Origin: Fischerella sp. JS2
GTDB lineage: Bacteria > Cyanobacteriota > Cyanobacteriia > Cyanobacteriales > Nostocaceae
Assembly: GCF_032393985.1 (NCBI RefSeq)
Contig: NZ_CP135918.1
Coordinates: 3,224,001 to 3,288,000, forward strand
Direction of reading: 5' to 3'
DNA: 64,000 bases
Shown: positions 26,531-35,013 of the stretch, one piece after another
How the letters are laid out: every line of letters begins with the position of its first letter
Position numbering within the stretch: the stretch's first letter is position 1
Translations under genes and position numbers: made by a program
The notes under the pieces: model-generated
Told to the model about the DNA's origin: nothing
What the model saw: the letters and a program-made list of their open reading frames with translations, nothing else
Database searches by the model: none

Positions 26531-26560
26531 GTAGAGACGCAAAGAACATTGCGTCTGTAC
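26531..26560. repeat. Dispersed hairpin repeat, GTAGAGACGC family (copy 2)
   Basis: GTAGAGACGCAAAGAAC and TTGCGTCTGTAC form the same hairpin as at 8044-8073. It is flanked by TTAGTGG and TTAGTAG units, and lies between two glycosyltransferase genes of the island. Confidence 0.85.
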
Positions 26561-26654
26561 ATTAGTAGTTAAATCTCTCTGTTTTCTCTGCTTCTTTGCG
26601 ATTTAAAATTTATTTCTTGAACCACAGAGGCAAGAGAGAACACAGAGGTAAGAG

Positions 26655-27869
26655 TTAGTGAGTAACTAATTCTGGATGTAGAGATTTGTCAACGTAACTC
26701 AGGATTTTGGCAGCACGATTTTCCCAGGAAAATTGTTTAACAAACTCGATAATTTCTGAATATCCTTCTTCTTTACGAGGATATGTTTCTAGTACCTGCT
26801 TTAATGCTTCAGCAAATTTACGCGGATTATCTGGTTCACACCAAGCAGCGATCGCGTTAGTATTTTTAAACTCCATTAATGAAGGAATTTCTGTCGCTAC
26901 AATCGGATTACCAGAAGCTAAATAATCAAACAGCTTCATGGGAGATGTGAAAGTTGCAGCAGCCCCAGAACAGTGGGGATGAGCTAAAACATCAGCTGCT
27001 TGCAGTAGGGATGCTAAATCTTCGTGTAGAATATAACCTAGAAAACTAATATTATCTACCTGTTTTTGTTGCGCTAATTGCTGATAGGATGCAACTTCTT
27101 TTTCATCGCCACCCGCACAGACAAATTCAATATCTGCTAATTCTTTGGCAACATCAATTAAAATATCAATACCTTTAAATTGTCTTAATGCTCCCGAATA
27201 TACTACTAGTTGTTGTCGCCCATTTTTCAGTAGCTTTTGTCGCCACAAAGTAGCTTTTTCTGGTTGTCTTTCCAGAAAAAATCGATTATATCCATTATGT
27301 AATTTAATCACTTTATCTGGTGGCATTCCTTTGCCAATCATGTCATCTCGGATGGTATCAGCTACTGTGACAGCTAATTGAAATAGGGGATGATTTACAA
27401 TTTCTGATTCAAATTTTTTATCTTCGTAATGATGGTGTTCGTAAATAACTGGGATGCCATGTTTAATGGCAGCTTTAATAAAATTCCAGTTCCAAGCATG
27501 AACAAGTTTAGTTTGGAAAAGAATATGAAATGGGAAATAATATTTTGTGGCGATGGTATTAGAATTAGTTAATTTTCCTTTGATATGGTCTACAGGCCAA
27601 GGCATTGGCAAAGGTGCTATTTTTAATTTGTCTTGTAGATTGTAGTATTTAATCAGTTCTGCTGATGCTTTTCTGGGTCGAAAAGGACGAATTAAATTTA
27701 AAGGATTGAGTGCAGATAATCCTCTAGAGGGATAAGCTAAAACAGTTGCATAACTTAAATTAGCTGCTCCATTAGCTGCGTTGGTAGATTGAACTAAACT
27801 TGCTCCTGGTTTGGGAATTTCATCTACTAAAAAAAAGACGTAATACTTTTGAGTCAGAGAATTTTCCAT
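26655..27869 (-). CDS. Family 4 (group 1) glycosyltransferase
   Basis: This 404-residue protein has the GT-B fold of group 1 glycosyltransferases. The C-terminal domain starts around residue 225 with LVVYSGALRQFKGIDILIDV and contains the donor-binding loop FTSPMKLFDYLASGNPIVA near residue 320, matching the S.(L/M)K.(F/L)(E/D)Y(L/M)A.G.P(I/V)(V/I)A pattern. The N-terminal acceptor domain includes YEHHHYEDKKF. It would add a sugar from a nucleotide donor to a lipid- or glycan-bound acceptor on the cytosolic side. It begins two bases after the stop of the ABC exporter, so it is co-transcribed and probably translationally coupled with it. Confidence 0.9.
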   Translation of the reverse strand: MENSLTQKYYVFFLVDEIPKPGASLVQSTNAANGAANLSYATVLAYPSRGLSALNPLNLIRPFRPRKASAELIKYYNLQDKLKIAPLPMPWPVDHIKGKLTNSNTIATKYYFPFHILFQTKLVHAWNWNFIKAAIKHGIPVIYEHHHYEDKKFESEIVNHPLFQLAVTVADTIRDDMIGKGMPPDKVIKLHNGYNRFFLERQPEKATLWRQKLLKNGRQQLVVYSGALRQFKGIDILIDVAKELADIEFVCAGGDEKEVASYQQLAQQKQVDNISFLGYILHEDLASLLQAADVLAHPHCSGAAATFTSPMKLFDYLASGNPIVATEIPSLMEFKNTNAIAAWCEPDNPRKFAEALKQVLETYPRKEEGYSEIIEFVKQFSWENRAAKILSYVDKSLHPELVTH

Positions 27870-27871
27870 AA

Positions 27872-30088
27872 TTATTTAACTTTAATTGTATTTTCAAAAT
27901 TTTCTAAATTATTTAGGAAATGTATGGCGGATTGCAGCGCTTTTTCAATAAATTCATTTTCTCGTTGAGAATTATTTTCTAGTAAACGCAAATAATTAAT
28001 TATTTGATCTGTATCTGTATGAAACTCTTTGGCAAGATTAACTAAGTTTGGATATTGGGTATTTGTATCTTGGGTTTGCCATTTTGTTTCTAAACTAACC
28101 ATATCGTCAATGACATCAATAATATTGAGAATTTTTAAAGCAGATTTATAAGCATCTGCAATTAATTCTTGTCTTTCTTGAGGGTTGTCCGCTAAGTTAT
28201 CAACCAATAACAGCAAAAACCCAATCATTGAATTGAGACGTGTGCGAATTTCGTGGGAGATGCGAATTAAACCTTCTTGGCGTTTGCTGGTAGATTCTTG
28301 TTGTTCACCAAACTGCATTGAGTACAAGCGGGAGTAATGACCATTTTTTTGTAAAAGTTCTTCATGAGTTCCCACCTCTACTACTCGTCCTTGATCTAAA
28401 ACGGCGATTTGATCAGCTTTTTGCACGGTAGATAAGCGGTGTGCAATTACCAATGTGGTACGATCGCGACTCAGATCATCGATCGCTTCTTGTACTAAAC
28501 GTTCGGAAACTGTATCTAAGGCGCTGGTAGCTTCATCTAGAATAAGTATTTCGGGATTTTGTAATAAGGCCCTAGCGATCGCAAGACGCTGTTTTTGTCC
28601 TCCTGATAACATCACGCCGCGATCGCCAATTAATGTATCAAATCCCTGGGGTAATTTACTGATAAATTCGTAAGCATTTGCCTGCTTAGTGGCAGTAATA
28701 ATTTCATCATCGCTGGCATCAGTACGTCCGTAAGCAATGTTGTTTCGCACCGAATCATTGAATAAAAACGTGTCTTGACTAACAATTCCCATCCCTTTGC
28801 GTAGAGATGTGATTTCAAATTCCCGTATGTCAATGTCATCAATGGTAATAGAACCGGAAATCGGGTCATAAAATCTTGGTAAAAGGTCTGCTACAGTTGA
28901 TTTTCCTGCTCCAGAACTACCTACTAAAGCTAAAGTTGTACCACGGGGTAGATATAAATCTACGTCCTTGAGTACCATTTTTTCATGACCAGGGTAGGCA
29001 AAAGATATATGGTTAAAAATAATACCTTTATTTATTTTTTTATAAGTAATACTACCATTTTTCATTAAAGGCTTATCATCCCGACGGAGAAAATCGGCAG
29101 TTACTTCTATGCTGCTGGTTGCATTAGCAAAGCTATTGCGGAGAGTATTTAACTGAGAAATGAGTGGTAGTAATCGCAGTAATATTAATAAATAAGTAAG
29201 TAAAACAGTTGAGAGTGAGGCAATTTCTTCTTGAAAAAATGTGCGGCTTAAAATCACTATTAACAAGAGAGCAACAACTCCCATCACCTCACTAATCGGT
29301 GCGATCGCCTCGGAATTCATTTGAGAGCGAAAGTCAGCTTTTTCACGTTCCCGAATAAATTCTTGAATGCGTTGATATTCTCTTTTTTCATTACCTGTTG
29401 CTTTAACTAACCTAATACCATTAAGAATTTCTAGAATCGCAATTGAATACGCTTTTGACATTTCACTCAACAGTTTGCCAAAAGTTCGAGAACGAGCAAT
29501 TACATACTGATTAATCAAGGTCACAAAAGATAACAAAATCGTAGCAGCAATAGTTAACTGCCAAGAAATTGAGATTAGTAAGCCAACAAAAACTAAGATA
29601 GTAATTCCTAGAATCGCTAATTTCACTGTATTGCTAAGTGTAGTAGCAGCGCGACCAATCTCTCCACCAAGACGATTAATTAAATCACCAACCTTCATCT
29701 TGGCGTAATAATCTATGTCTATTTCTAGTAATAGCTGTACACCTGCTTCTCGCATGTCAGAAGTCAAGCGACGTGATAAATAGCTAGATGTTAAAGCACT
29801 AGCATAACTAGCTAAATTTTTTAAAAAAATTATTAGTATAATTACCCCAGCCATTAACCACAAGCGATTATTTTCCGACATACTATCAAACGGAGAAGTT
29901 ATCGCTTTGAGAATGGGAGGAGCGCTACTAAAGTCTACTTCTTGTCCTACAATTTTTAAAATCACAGGCACAATTAAAGCTGTACCTACCCCGTTAAACA
30001 AAGCTCCAGAAAAGCCTAATATTATTGTTAAGAAAATCAGACCGGGATAGGGTTTAGCAAATCTGAGTAGTAGTTTTCGAGTAGACAT
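27872..30088 (-). CDS. ABC exporter (membrane domain plus ATPase) with HisKA-like C-terminal extension
   Basis: This 738-residue half-transporter has a six-helix membrane domain (about residues 15-320) and a nucleotide-binding domain. The latter has Walker A GSSGAGKST, signature LSGGQKQR (about 494-501), Walker B EILILDEATSALD and H-loop VIAHRLST. It resembles lipid or glycan flippases of the MsbA/HepA kind; HepA exports heterocyst envelope polysaccharide in Anabaena. Usual members end near residue 600. Here about 140 residues follow, beginning RISHEIRTRLNSMIGFLLLL, an H-box-like pattern of a histidine kinase dimerisation helix with His612, then a second helix. No HATPase domain follows. The exporter overlaps no gene and is two bases upstream of a GT4 gene. 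It probably exports the product of the island. Confidence 0.9.
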   Translation of the reverse strand: MSTRKLLLRFAKPYPGLIFLTIILGFSGALFNGVGTALIVPVILKIVGQEVDFSSAPPILKAITSPFDSMSENNRLWLMAGVIILIIFLKNLASYASALTSSYLSRRLTSDMREAGVQLLLEIDIDYYAKMKVGDLINRLGGEIGRAATTLSNTVKLAILGITILVFVGLLISISWQLTIAATILLSFVTLINQYVIARSRTFGKLLSEMSKAYSIAILEILNGIRLVKATGNEKREYQRIQEFIREREKADFRSQMNSEAIAPISEVMGVVALLLIVILSRTFFQEEIASLSTVLLTYLLILLRLLPLISQLNTLRNSFANATSSIEVTADFLRRDDKPLMKNGSITYKKINKGIIFNHISFAYPGHEKMVLKDVDLYLPRGTTLALVGSSGAGKSTVADLLPRFYDPISGSITIDDIDIREFEITSLRKGMGIVSQDTFLFNDSVRNNIAYGRTDASDDEIITATKQANAYEFISKLPQGFDTLIGDRGVMLSGGQKQRLAIARALLQNPEILILDEATSALDTVSERLVQEAIDDLSRDRTTLVIAHRLSTVQKADQIAVLDQGRVVEVGTHEELLQKNGHYSRLYSMQFGEQQESTSKRQEGLIRISHEIRTRLNSMIGFLLLLVDNLADNPQERQELIADAYKSALKILNIIDVIDDMVSLETKWQTQDTNTQYPNLVNLAKEFHTDTDQIINYLRLLENNSQRENEFIEKALQSAIHFLNNLENFENTIKVK

Positions 30089-30287
30089 GGGGGACTTAAA
30101 TTAAAATATACTCATTCTTAACATGATTCCTGATTGAATTTTTGAAACAGCTAATAAGTGAAATTAACAAAATAAATAATTATGATTTTGCTGTTCCGTC
30201 TTTACACGATTGCACCCTAATAAATTTAAGAGTTTGGATGAAAAACTTCTAAATATCATCAAATTTTAAAATACCTACTATAAATAA

Positions 30288-31460
30288 TTACAACCGAGCA
30301 ATTACCGATTTTAAACTAGATGCCATTGCCTCTAAACTATATTTTTCTATACACCTTTGTCTGGCTCTTTTACCAAGTTCATTAGCTGCATCTAAATCTT
30401 GAAATATCAATTTAATTTGCTGGGCAATTTCTTCAGGAGAACCAGGTGCAGCTAAATAACCTGTTCCCCCTAAAATATCGGGAATATCTCCTACTTTTGT
30501 TGATAATACTGGTTTAGCCATTGCCATTCCATCTGTTAATTTCAGAGGGAATTGAGCGCGAGTTTCTGGAGTATCTCGTTGGGGAACAACTACAATATCA
30601 GCAGCAGCTACTACATCTGGCATCACATCTGCGGAAAACTTTGGTAATTTAATTATCCAATCTCCCCATTGCTGTTGAAGTTGGCGATCGTAATCATCGT
30701 AAGGGCTACCACCGACAATTACAAGTTTTAAATTAGGTTGATTGATTTTTTCTAGTGCTATAAGAATATCTTCTAGACCTTTATAAGGTCTTGGCGCACC
30801 AGGAAACATCAAAATTTTATATCCTGATAAACCATAACGATTTTTACTAGCATTACTGTCATATCGAGATGGATCAAATAAAGAGGTATCTTTCCCATTG
30901 GGAACAAAAGTACCTCCAAATCGTTGCTGCAAAAATTGATTATGTACAGTTACAGCATTAGCCTGATTAATCAAAGCTTCCATCCATTTCAAATACAAAG
31001 GATGATAAGGTGATCTTAAAGCACCATTTGACTTCAATAAATCCCTAGCAAATTGTTTAAGCGTAGGACGGTATTGCCAATCATCGCCACCATGCCAACT
31101 CATTTCCCAATCATCAATATCTACAATTACTGATCGTCGAGTATAGAGTTTTTTTAAAAGTGCAACACCATAACTAGCAGGTTGAGGCTTAATTGCGTAA
31201 ATAATATCTCCATCAATACGTTTTATTAATTCACCAATGGATTTAAAAAACTTTGGATAATTAGCACCCTCAATAACCTGTAATTTAGTGTTCTGAGGAA
31301 TAGCCGCATATAAATCCTTTCCAAATAAAAAACCTAAAATTTCTACCTCATATCCTAACTGTATCAATGATTTTTGTAATAATGAAGCTCGGATATAACC
31401 ATCATTAGTTGACAAATTCCAAACTAGGATTGATATTTTTAAATTATCTTGCTGTTTCAT
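30288..31460 (-). CDS. Family 4 (group 1) glycosyltransferase
   Basis: This 390-residue GT-B enzyme has an N-terminal domain beginning KISILVWNLSTNDGYIRAS. Its C-terminal Rossmann domain includes ILMFPGAPRPYKGLEDILIA, KLVIVGGSPYDDYDRQLQ and FPLKLTDGMAMAKPVLSTKV, the donor-binding loop. It is more similar in layout to the GT4 gene at 26655 than to the GT-A genes, but the two are not close copies. It lies 200 bp upstream of the ABC exporter and 170 bp downstream of the GT8-like gene, both on the same strand. It could therefore share a transcript with them or have its own promoter. Donor and acceptor are unknown. Confidence 0.88.
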   Translation of the reverse strand: MKQQDNLKISILVWNLSTNDGYIRASLLQKSLIQLGYEVEILGFLFGKDLYAAIPQNTKLQVIEGANYPKFFKSIGELIKRIDGDIIYAIKPQPASYGVALLKKLYTRRSVIVDIDDWEMSWHGGDDWQYRPTLKQFARDLLKSNGALRSPYHPLYLKWMEALINQANAVTVHNQFLQQRFGGTFVPNGKDTSLFDPSRYDSNASKNRYGLSGYKILMFPGAPRPYKGLEDILIALEKINQPNLKLVIVGGSPYDDYDRQLQQQWGDWIIKLPKFSADVMPDVVAAADIVVVPQRDTPETRAQFPLKLTDGMAMAKPVLSTKVGDIPDILGGTGYLAAPGSPEEIAQQIKLIFQDLDAANELGKRARQRCIEKYSLEAMASSLKSVIARL

Positions 31461-31629
31461 AAAAATAGCACAGATTATAGCAAGCGATTAATTGTTTGAG
31501 AATAAACAAAATAAACATCAAACTAAACTCACATAAATTATCCATCTGTGTTTATCTGTGTGCATCTGTGTTCGATTAAACATACAAAATTTTCAACACA
31601 GCTTAAATCCAGATCCAACGTAAATATAT

Positions 31630-32472
31630 TCATTTTTCCCGCCAAGGATTAGTAACTTGATTAGGGATAAAAACTTGAGCAAACTTATCAAACACCATTG
31701 TGTATAATGATCTAGTAAGATTTTTCGCATATTGAGGTCTGTAAGCATAAGTACAATGAAGAACTTTAATTTCTTCTTCAATTTCGTAACAATCTTTCCA
31801 CTTACTTAAATAGTTATAGGTGGGTGGCAGAACTTTTAAATTGGGACGCACAGTTTCAATAGCAGCAGCAAAAGCGCCTTGATCTCTTAATAACAAATTA
31901 TCTTGATTATTTTGAATAATTTCAAAATACTTTTGAAATTCCTTAAAAAAGATTTTGATTTTATCATTTTTACGAAAAGCTATCAAGCCACTATTATATT
32001 GAATACTATTTTCTTGTAATGGTAGACCTACTGATTGTAAAATTTGTAAAACTTTTGATAAATTCTCTTGTTGATTACCTCGCAATAAGTTTGTAGCTTT
32101 ACTAATAACAGGTTGTACATCTTCTGTTAATAACAAATCAAATTCATTTAAATACTCAAATACATCATTCAAATTAGTAAGTAAGCAAATATCCGAATCT
32201 AAAAAAATCGTTTTATCAAATTCTGAGAATGAATATAAAGCAACTTTTGCTAAACGTGATGCTAAAACAGTATTTTCATTAGCAGGTGCTGATTTTAAAA
32301 TTACATTTTTAAAAGCTGTCAATAAAGGATAAAAAACTTTTGGAACCTGGTCTATCAAAATAATTATTGGTTCTTGATGAAACTTCCTGATAGCAGCCAA
32401 AAAATGAATGCAATCTTGAAATGAGTATAGACCTGTTAAAATAGTAATAAATCCTCTTGTTTCTTTCGACAT
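31630..32472 (-). CDS. GT8/glycogenin-like glycosyltransferase
   Basis: This 280-residue protein has a GT-A fold. A variable N-terminal part (GFITILTGLYSFQDCIHFLA) is followed near residue 90 by FDKTIFLDSDICLLTNLNDV, with the DSD metal site of GT8-like enzymes, and by LRDQGAFAAAIE and VLHCTYAYRPQY near the C terminus. The coding sequence is very AT-rich compared with neighbouring genes, a hint of different origin. It lies in the minus-strand island between a short conserved protein and a GT4 enzyme. The donor sugar cannot be read. Confidence 0.8.
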   Translation of the reverse strand: MSKETRGFITILTGLYSFQDCIHFLAAIRKFHQEPIIILIDQVPKVFYPLLTAFKNVILKSAPANENTVLASRLAKVALYSFSEFDKTIFLDSDICLLTNLNDVFEYLNEFDLLLTEDVQPVISKATNLLRGNQQENLSKVLQILQSVGLPLQENSIQYNSGLIAFRKNDKIKIFFKEFQKYFEIIQNNQDNLLLRDQGAFAAAIETVRPNLKVLPPTYNYLSKWKDCYEIEEEIKVLHCTYAYRPQYAKNLTRSLYTMVFDKFAQVFIPNQVTNPWREK

Positions 32473-32613
32473 TGTTTTTCCAAAATAGATAATATTTAGT
32501 AAGGGCTAAGGATTCGCACATAAGCAATATTTTGGTACAAATCTTGCCCTGCACAGTAGTTAGCTTTTGGCTATTAAGCATTCTATAAAATGCCAAAATA
32601 AAATGAGTGCAAT

Positions 32614-32841
32614 TTACCAATTAACTAATTTTAACCGTCCTGTTTGTATATGGTCAAAAATACGATTAATTTGACGACGTCCTCCTTCATTTATTTCACC
32701 GTTATTAAGTACGGTAGATGTGAGTAATGCATGGTCTTGACGACTCATTTCTCCTGATGCAATAATTCGATTTACAATTGCCTCTACAGCTAATTCAGAT
32801 TGATTGCCAAGAGTTTTGTAGATGGGGTTGTATTTAATCAT
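32614..32841 (-). CDS. Small conserved cyanobacterial protein of unknown function
   Basis: This 75-residue protein starts MIKYNPIYKTLGNQSELAVE and is predicted to be mostly helical. It contains MSRQDHALLTSTVL and a closing INRIFDHIQTGRLKLV. I recognise the type as a short protein widespread in filamentous cyanobacteria, but no function is known to me. I chose the ATG at 32841, preceded by an AGAG-containing stretch, over an ATG seven codons upstream. It is the most upstream gene of the minus-strand glycan island, 141 bp before the GT8-like gene, so it may or may not belong to that transcript. Confidence 0.72.
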   Translation of the reverse strand: MIKYNPIYKTLGNQSELAVEAIVNRIIASGEMSRQDHALLTSTVLNNGEINEGGRRQINRIFDHIQTGRLKLVNW

Positions 32842-33243
32842 CTTTTTCTCTGGTAGATGCAAATTTTCATGTCAATATTTGCTCTATCTTCTATTAATTA
32901 AAGAGAGCGATTATCAACATAAAAAACTATAGTGCTAAATAAAATAAAGCAAATGTTTTTTTGCTTTATCTAAAACTTCTTGGGTTTTGAACACGCAAAA
33001 TAACCAAAATAAATCTAACTTCGTATTTGCTTTTCTACCCAGAGAAATTTTACTGATAAATTGATACCTTGTTTCTAGTTAAAAAACTAATTACCGTAAA
33101 AGTACGGTTGTCAGCTTTTATTTTTCAATAATTTTCAAGCTATAATCAGAGAAATATAAATCTTGTGCTGATCGCCTCAAACTTTTGCTAGGCATAGGAT
33201 TGCTAGTGAATATTAATAACGATTTGTGAGGGAGGCACAGTTA
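32842..33243. other. Divergent promoter spacer upstream of the glycan island and gloB
   Basis: About 400 bp of AT-rich sequence. I see no gene, hairpin of note or dispersed repeat. It should contain the divergent promoters of the small island gene and of gloB, but I cannot assign -10 or -35 boxes with confidence. Confidence 0.4.
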
Positions 33244-34017
33244 ATGCAAGTAATCCGTTTAGAGGCACTTTCAGACAATTACATTTTCCTTTTACACGAT
33301 CGCCAACAAAATATCGCCGCCGTTGTCGATCCTGCCGAGGCAAAACCTGTTTTAACAAAACTTTACGAATTACAGGCAGAACTCGTAGCAATTTTTAATA
33401 CACATCATCATTTAGATCACATCGGTGGAAATAAAGAATTGATACAAAGATTTCCACAAGTGAAAGTATATGGTGGAGCCGAAGACCGGGATAGAATTCC
33501 AGGACAACAGATGTTTTTGCAACCAGGCGATCGCGTTCAGTTTGCACACAGAGTTGGGGAAGTAATCTTTGTACCCGGACATACCCGCGCACATATCGCC
33601 TACTACTTTCCTCCCCAGCACCCAAACGATATAGGGGAATTGTTCTGCGGCGATACCCTCTTTGCGGGTGGATGCGGTCGCTTATTTGAAGGTACGCCCA
33701 CACAGATGGTAGACTCCCTGAGTAAAATACGTTCTCTACCAGATTCCACGCGAGTGTGGTGCGCCCACGAATACACCTTAAAAAATTTACAATTTGCTCT
33801 CACCGTAGATGGTAACAACCCCGATTTACAAACTCGTTACGAACAAGTAAAAACCTCTCGCAGCAAAGGAGAAGCAACAGTTCCTTCACTGCTAGGAATC
33901 GAAAAACGCACAAATCCCTTTTTACGTTGGGAACAGCCAGCATTACAATTAGCAGCTAAAAGTCACGACCCCATACAAACCTTTGCACGTCTGCGAGGTA
34001 TGAAGGATAGATTTTAG
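33244..34017 (+). CDS. gloB: Hydroxyacylglutathione hydrolase (glyoxalase II)
   Basis: This 257-residue metallo-beta-lactamase-fold enzyme hydrolyses S-lactoylglutathione in methylglyoxal detoxification. Metal-binding motifs are [12 protein letters not shown] near residue 53 (THHHxDH), [13 protein letters not shown] near residue 110 and [19 protein letters not shown] near residue 136; [14 protein letters not shown] follows. The C-terminal glyoxalase II helical domain (residues about 170-257) is complete. I chose the ATG at 33244 with GGGAGG upstream; an in-frame GTG at 33226 would overlap the ribosome binding site. The gene is monocistronic, and the following spacer carries repeats. Confidence 0.95.
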   Translation: MQVIRLEALSDNYIFLLHDRQQNIAAVVDPAEAKPVLTKLYELQAELVAIFNTHHHLDHIGGNKELIQRFPQVKVYGGAEDRDRIPGQQMFLQPGDRVQFAHRVGEVIFVPGHTRAHIAYYFPPQHPNDIGELFCGDTLFAGGCGRLFEGTPTQMVDSLSKIRSLPDSTRVWCAHEYTLKNLQFALTVDGNNPDLQTRYEQVKTSRSKGEATVPSLLGIEKRTNPFLRWEQPALQLAAKSHDPIQTFARLRGMKDRF

Positions 34018-34364
34018 TCAATTGTCATTCTATCTGTACCCATCTGTGTGAATCTGTGTGCATCTGTGTTCGTCATTATTATTCCTCCTACCTCCCCACA
34101 ATCTGAAAAAACTCGACCACTGATAAACACCGATGAACACCGATAACTTATCTGTGTGCCTCAAGCAAAATCATTAAATCTGTAGCGAGTTGGACTTTTT
34201 CGCAGCTATGGGTTGCGATCGCACCGTGCATTTCGCTAGGATCTGTAGGCTTATTGGCTATAAGCAAAAGCTTGTTGGGGATAAAGCTACACTATATTGT
34301 GAACTATCTTGCCCAAACCCCAAGAGATTGAGATTTTAAAGACAACAACAGAAAAAGAGAAACA
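34018..34364. other. Spacer with ATCTGTGT repeats before rplI
   Basis: Copies of the CATCTGTGT/AACACCGATG family lie at 34034-34075 and 34120-34160. The second half, near 34210-34300, contains a GCGATCGC site and no gene. An rplI promoter is expected here but not identified. Confidence 0.5.
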
Positions 34365-34823
34365 ATGGCGAAACGCGTACAGTTAGTTTTAACTCAGGAT
34401 GTCAGCAAGTTGGGTAAATCCGGCGACTTAGTAGAAGTAGCTCCCGGCTATGCTCGTAATTATTTACTTCCCAAAAGTTTGGCAACCTTTGCCACTCCTG
34501 GTATTCTCAAGCAAGTAGAACGCCGTCGGGAAGTAGAACGCCAACGGCAATTAGAACTCAAACAACAAGCACAAGAGCAAAAAGCAACCTTGGAAAAAGC
34601 AGGAAGCTTCAGCATTGCTAAACAAGTTGGTGAAAAAGAAGCTATTTTTGGTACTGTCACCAGTCAAGATGTAGCCGATGTCATCCAACAAACCACCGGA
34701 CTAGAAGTAGATCGGCGTGGCATTACCATACCCGATATTAGCAGGCTGGGTACTTATGAAGCAGAAATTAAGCTCCACAGTGAAGTAACTGCAAAAGTCA
34801 ACATTGAAGTTGTAGCCAGCTAG
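34365..34823 (+). CDS. rplI: 50S ribosomal protein L9
   Basis: This 152-residue protein has the L9 N-terminal domain signature ([20 protein letters not shown] then [16 protein letters not shown]), the long connecting helix rich in Glu, Lys and Gln, and the C-terminal domain ([15 protein letters not shown]). Length is standard. It binds 23S rRNA in the large subunit. The order rplI then dnaB, with a 190-bp gap here, is common in cyanobacteria. A hairpin at 34915-34937 lies between the two. Confidence 0.97.
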   Translation: MAKRVQLVLTQDVSKLGKSGDLVEVAPGYARNYLLPKSLATFATPGILKQVERRREVERQRQLELKQQAQEQKATLEKAGSFSIAKQVGEKEAIFGTVTSQDVADVIQQTTGLEVDRRGITIPDISRLGTYEAEIKLHSEVTAKVNIEVVAS

Positions 34824-34914
34824 AATTAGTGAACAGTTATCAGTTATCAGTTATCACTGGTAACTGCAAAACAAATCTGTGAACAAGTACTGCCAAATCT
34901 ATATTTGTGGTGTG

Positions 34915-34937
34915 AAGACGTTGCATTGCAACGTCTT
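34915..34937. terminator. Hairpin between rplI and dnaB
   Basis: AAGACGTTGC and GCAACGTCTT form a 10-bp perfect stem with a 3-nt loop (ATT), followed by TATAGATTT. It could terminate or attenuate rplI transcription before dnaB, or be a mobile palindrome. Confidence 0.5.
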
Positions 34938-35013
34938 TATAGATTTAACATCTAAAAGAAATTTTGGACTATAAGGGAATATAGTCACATTAATCTAATA
35001 TCTAAAATTTTAT

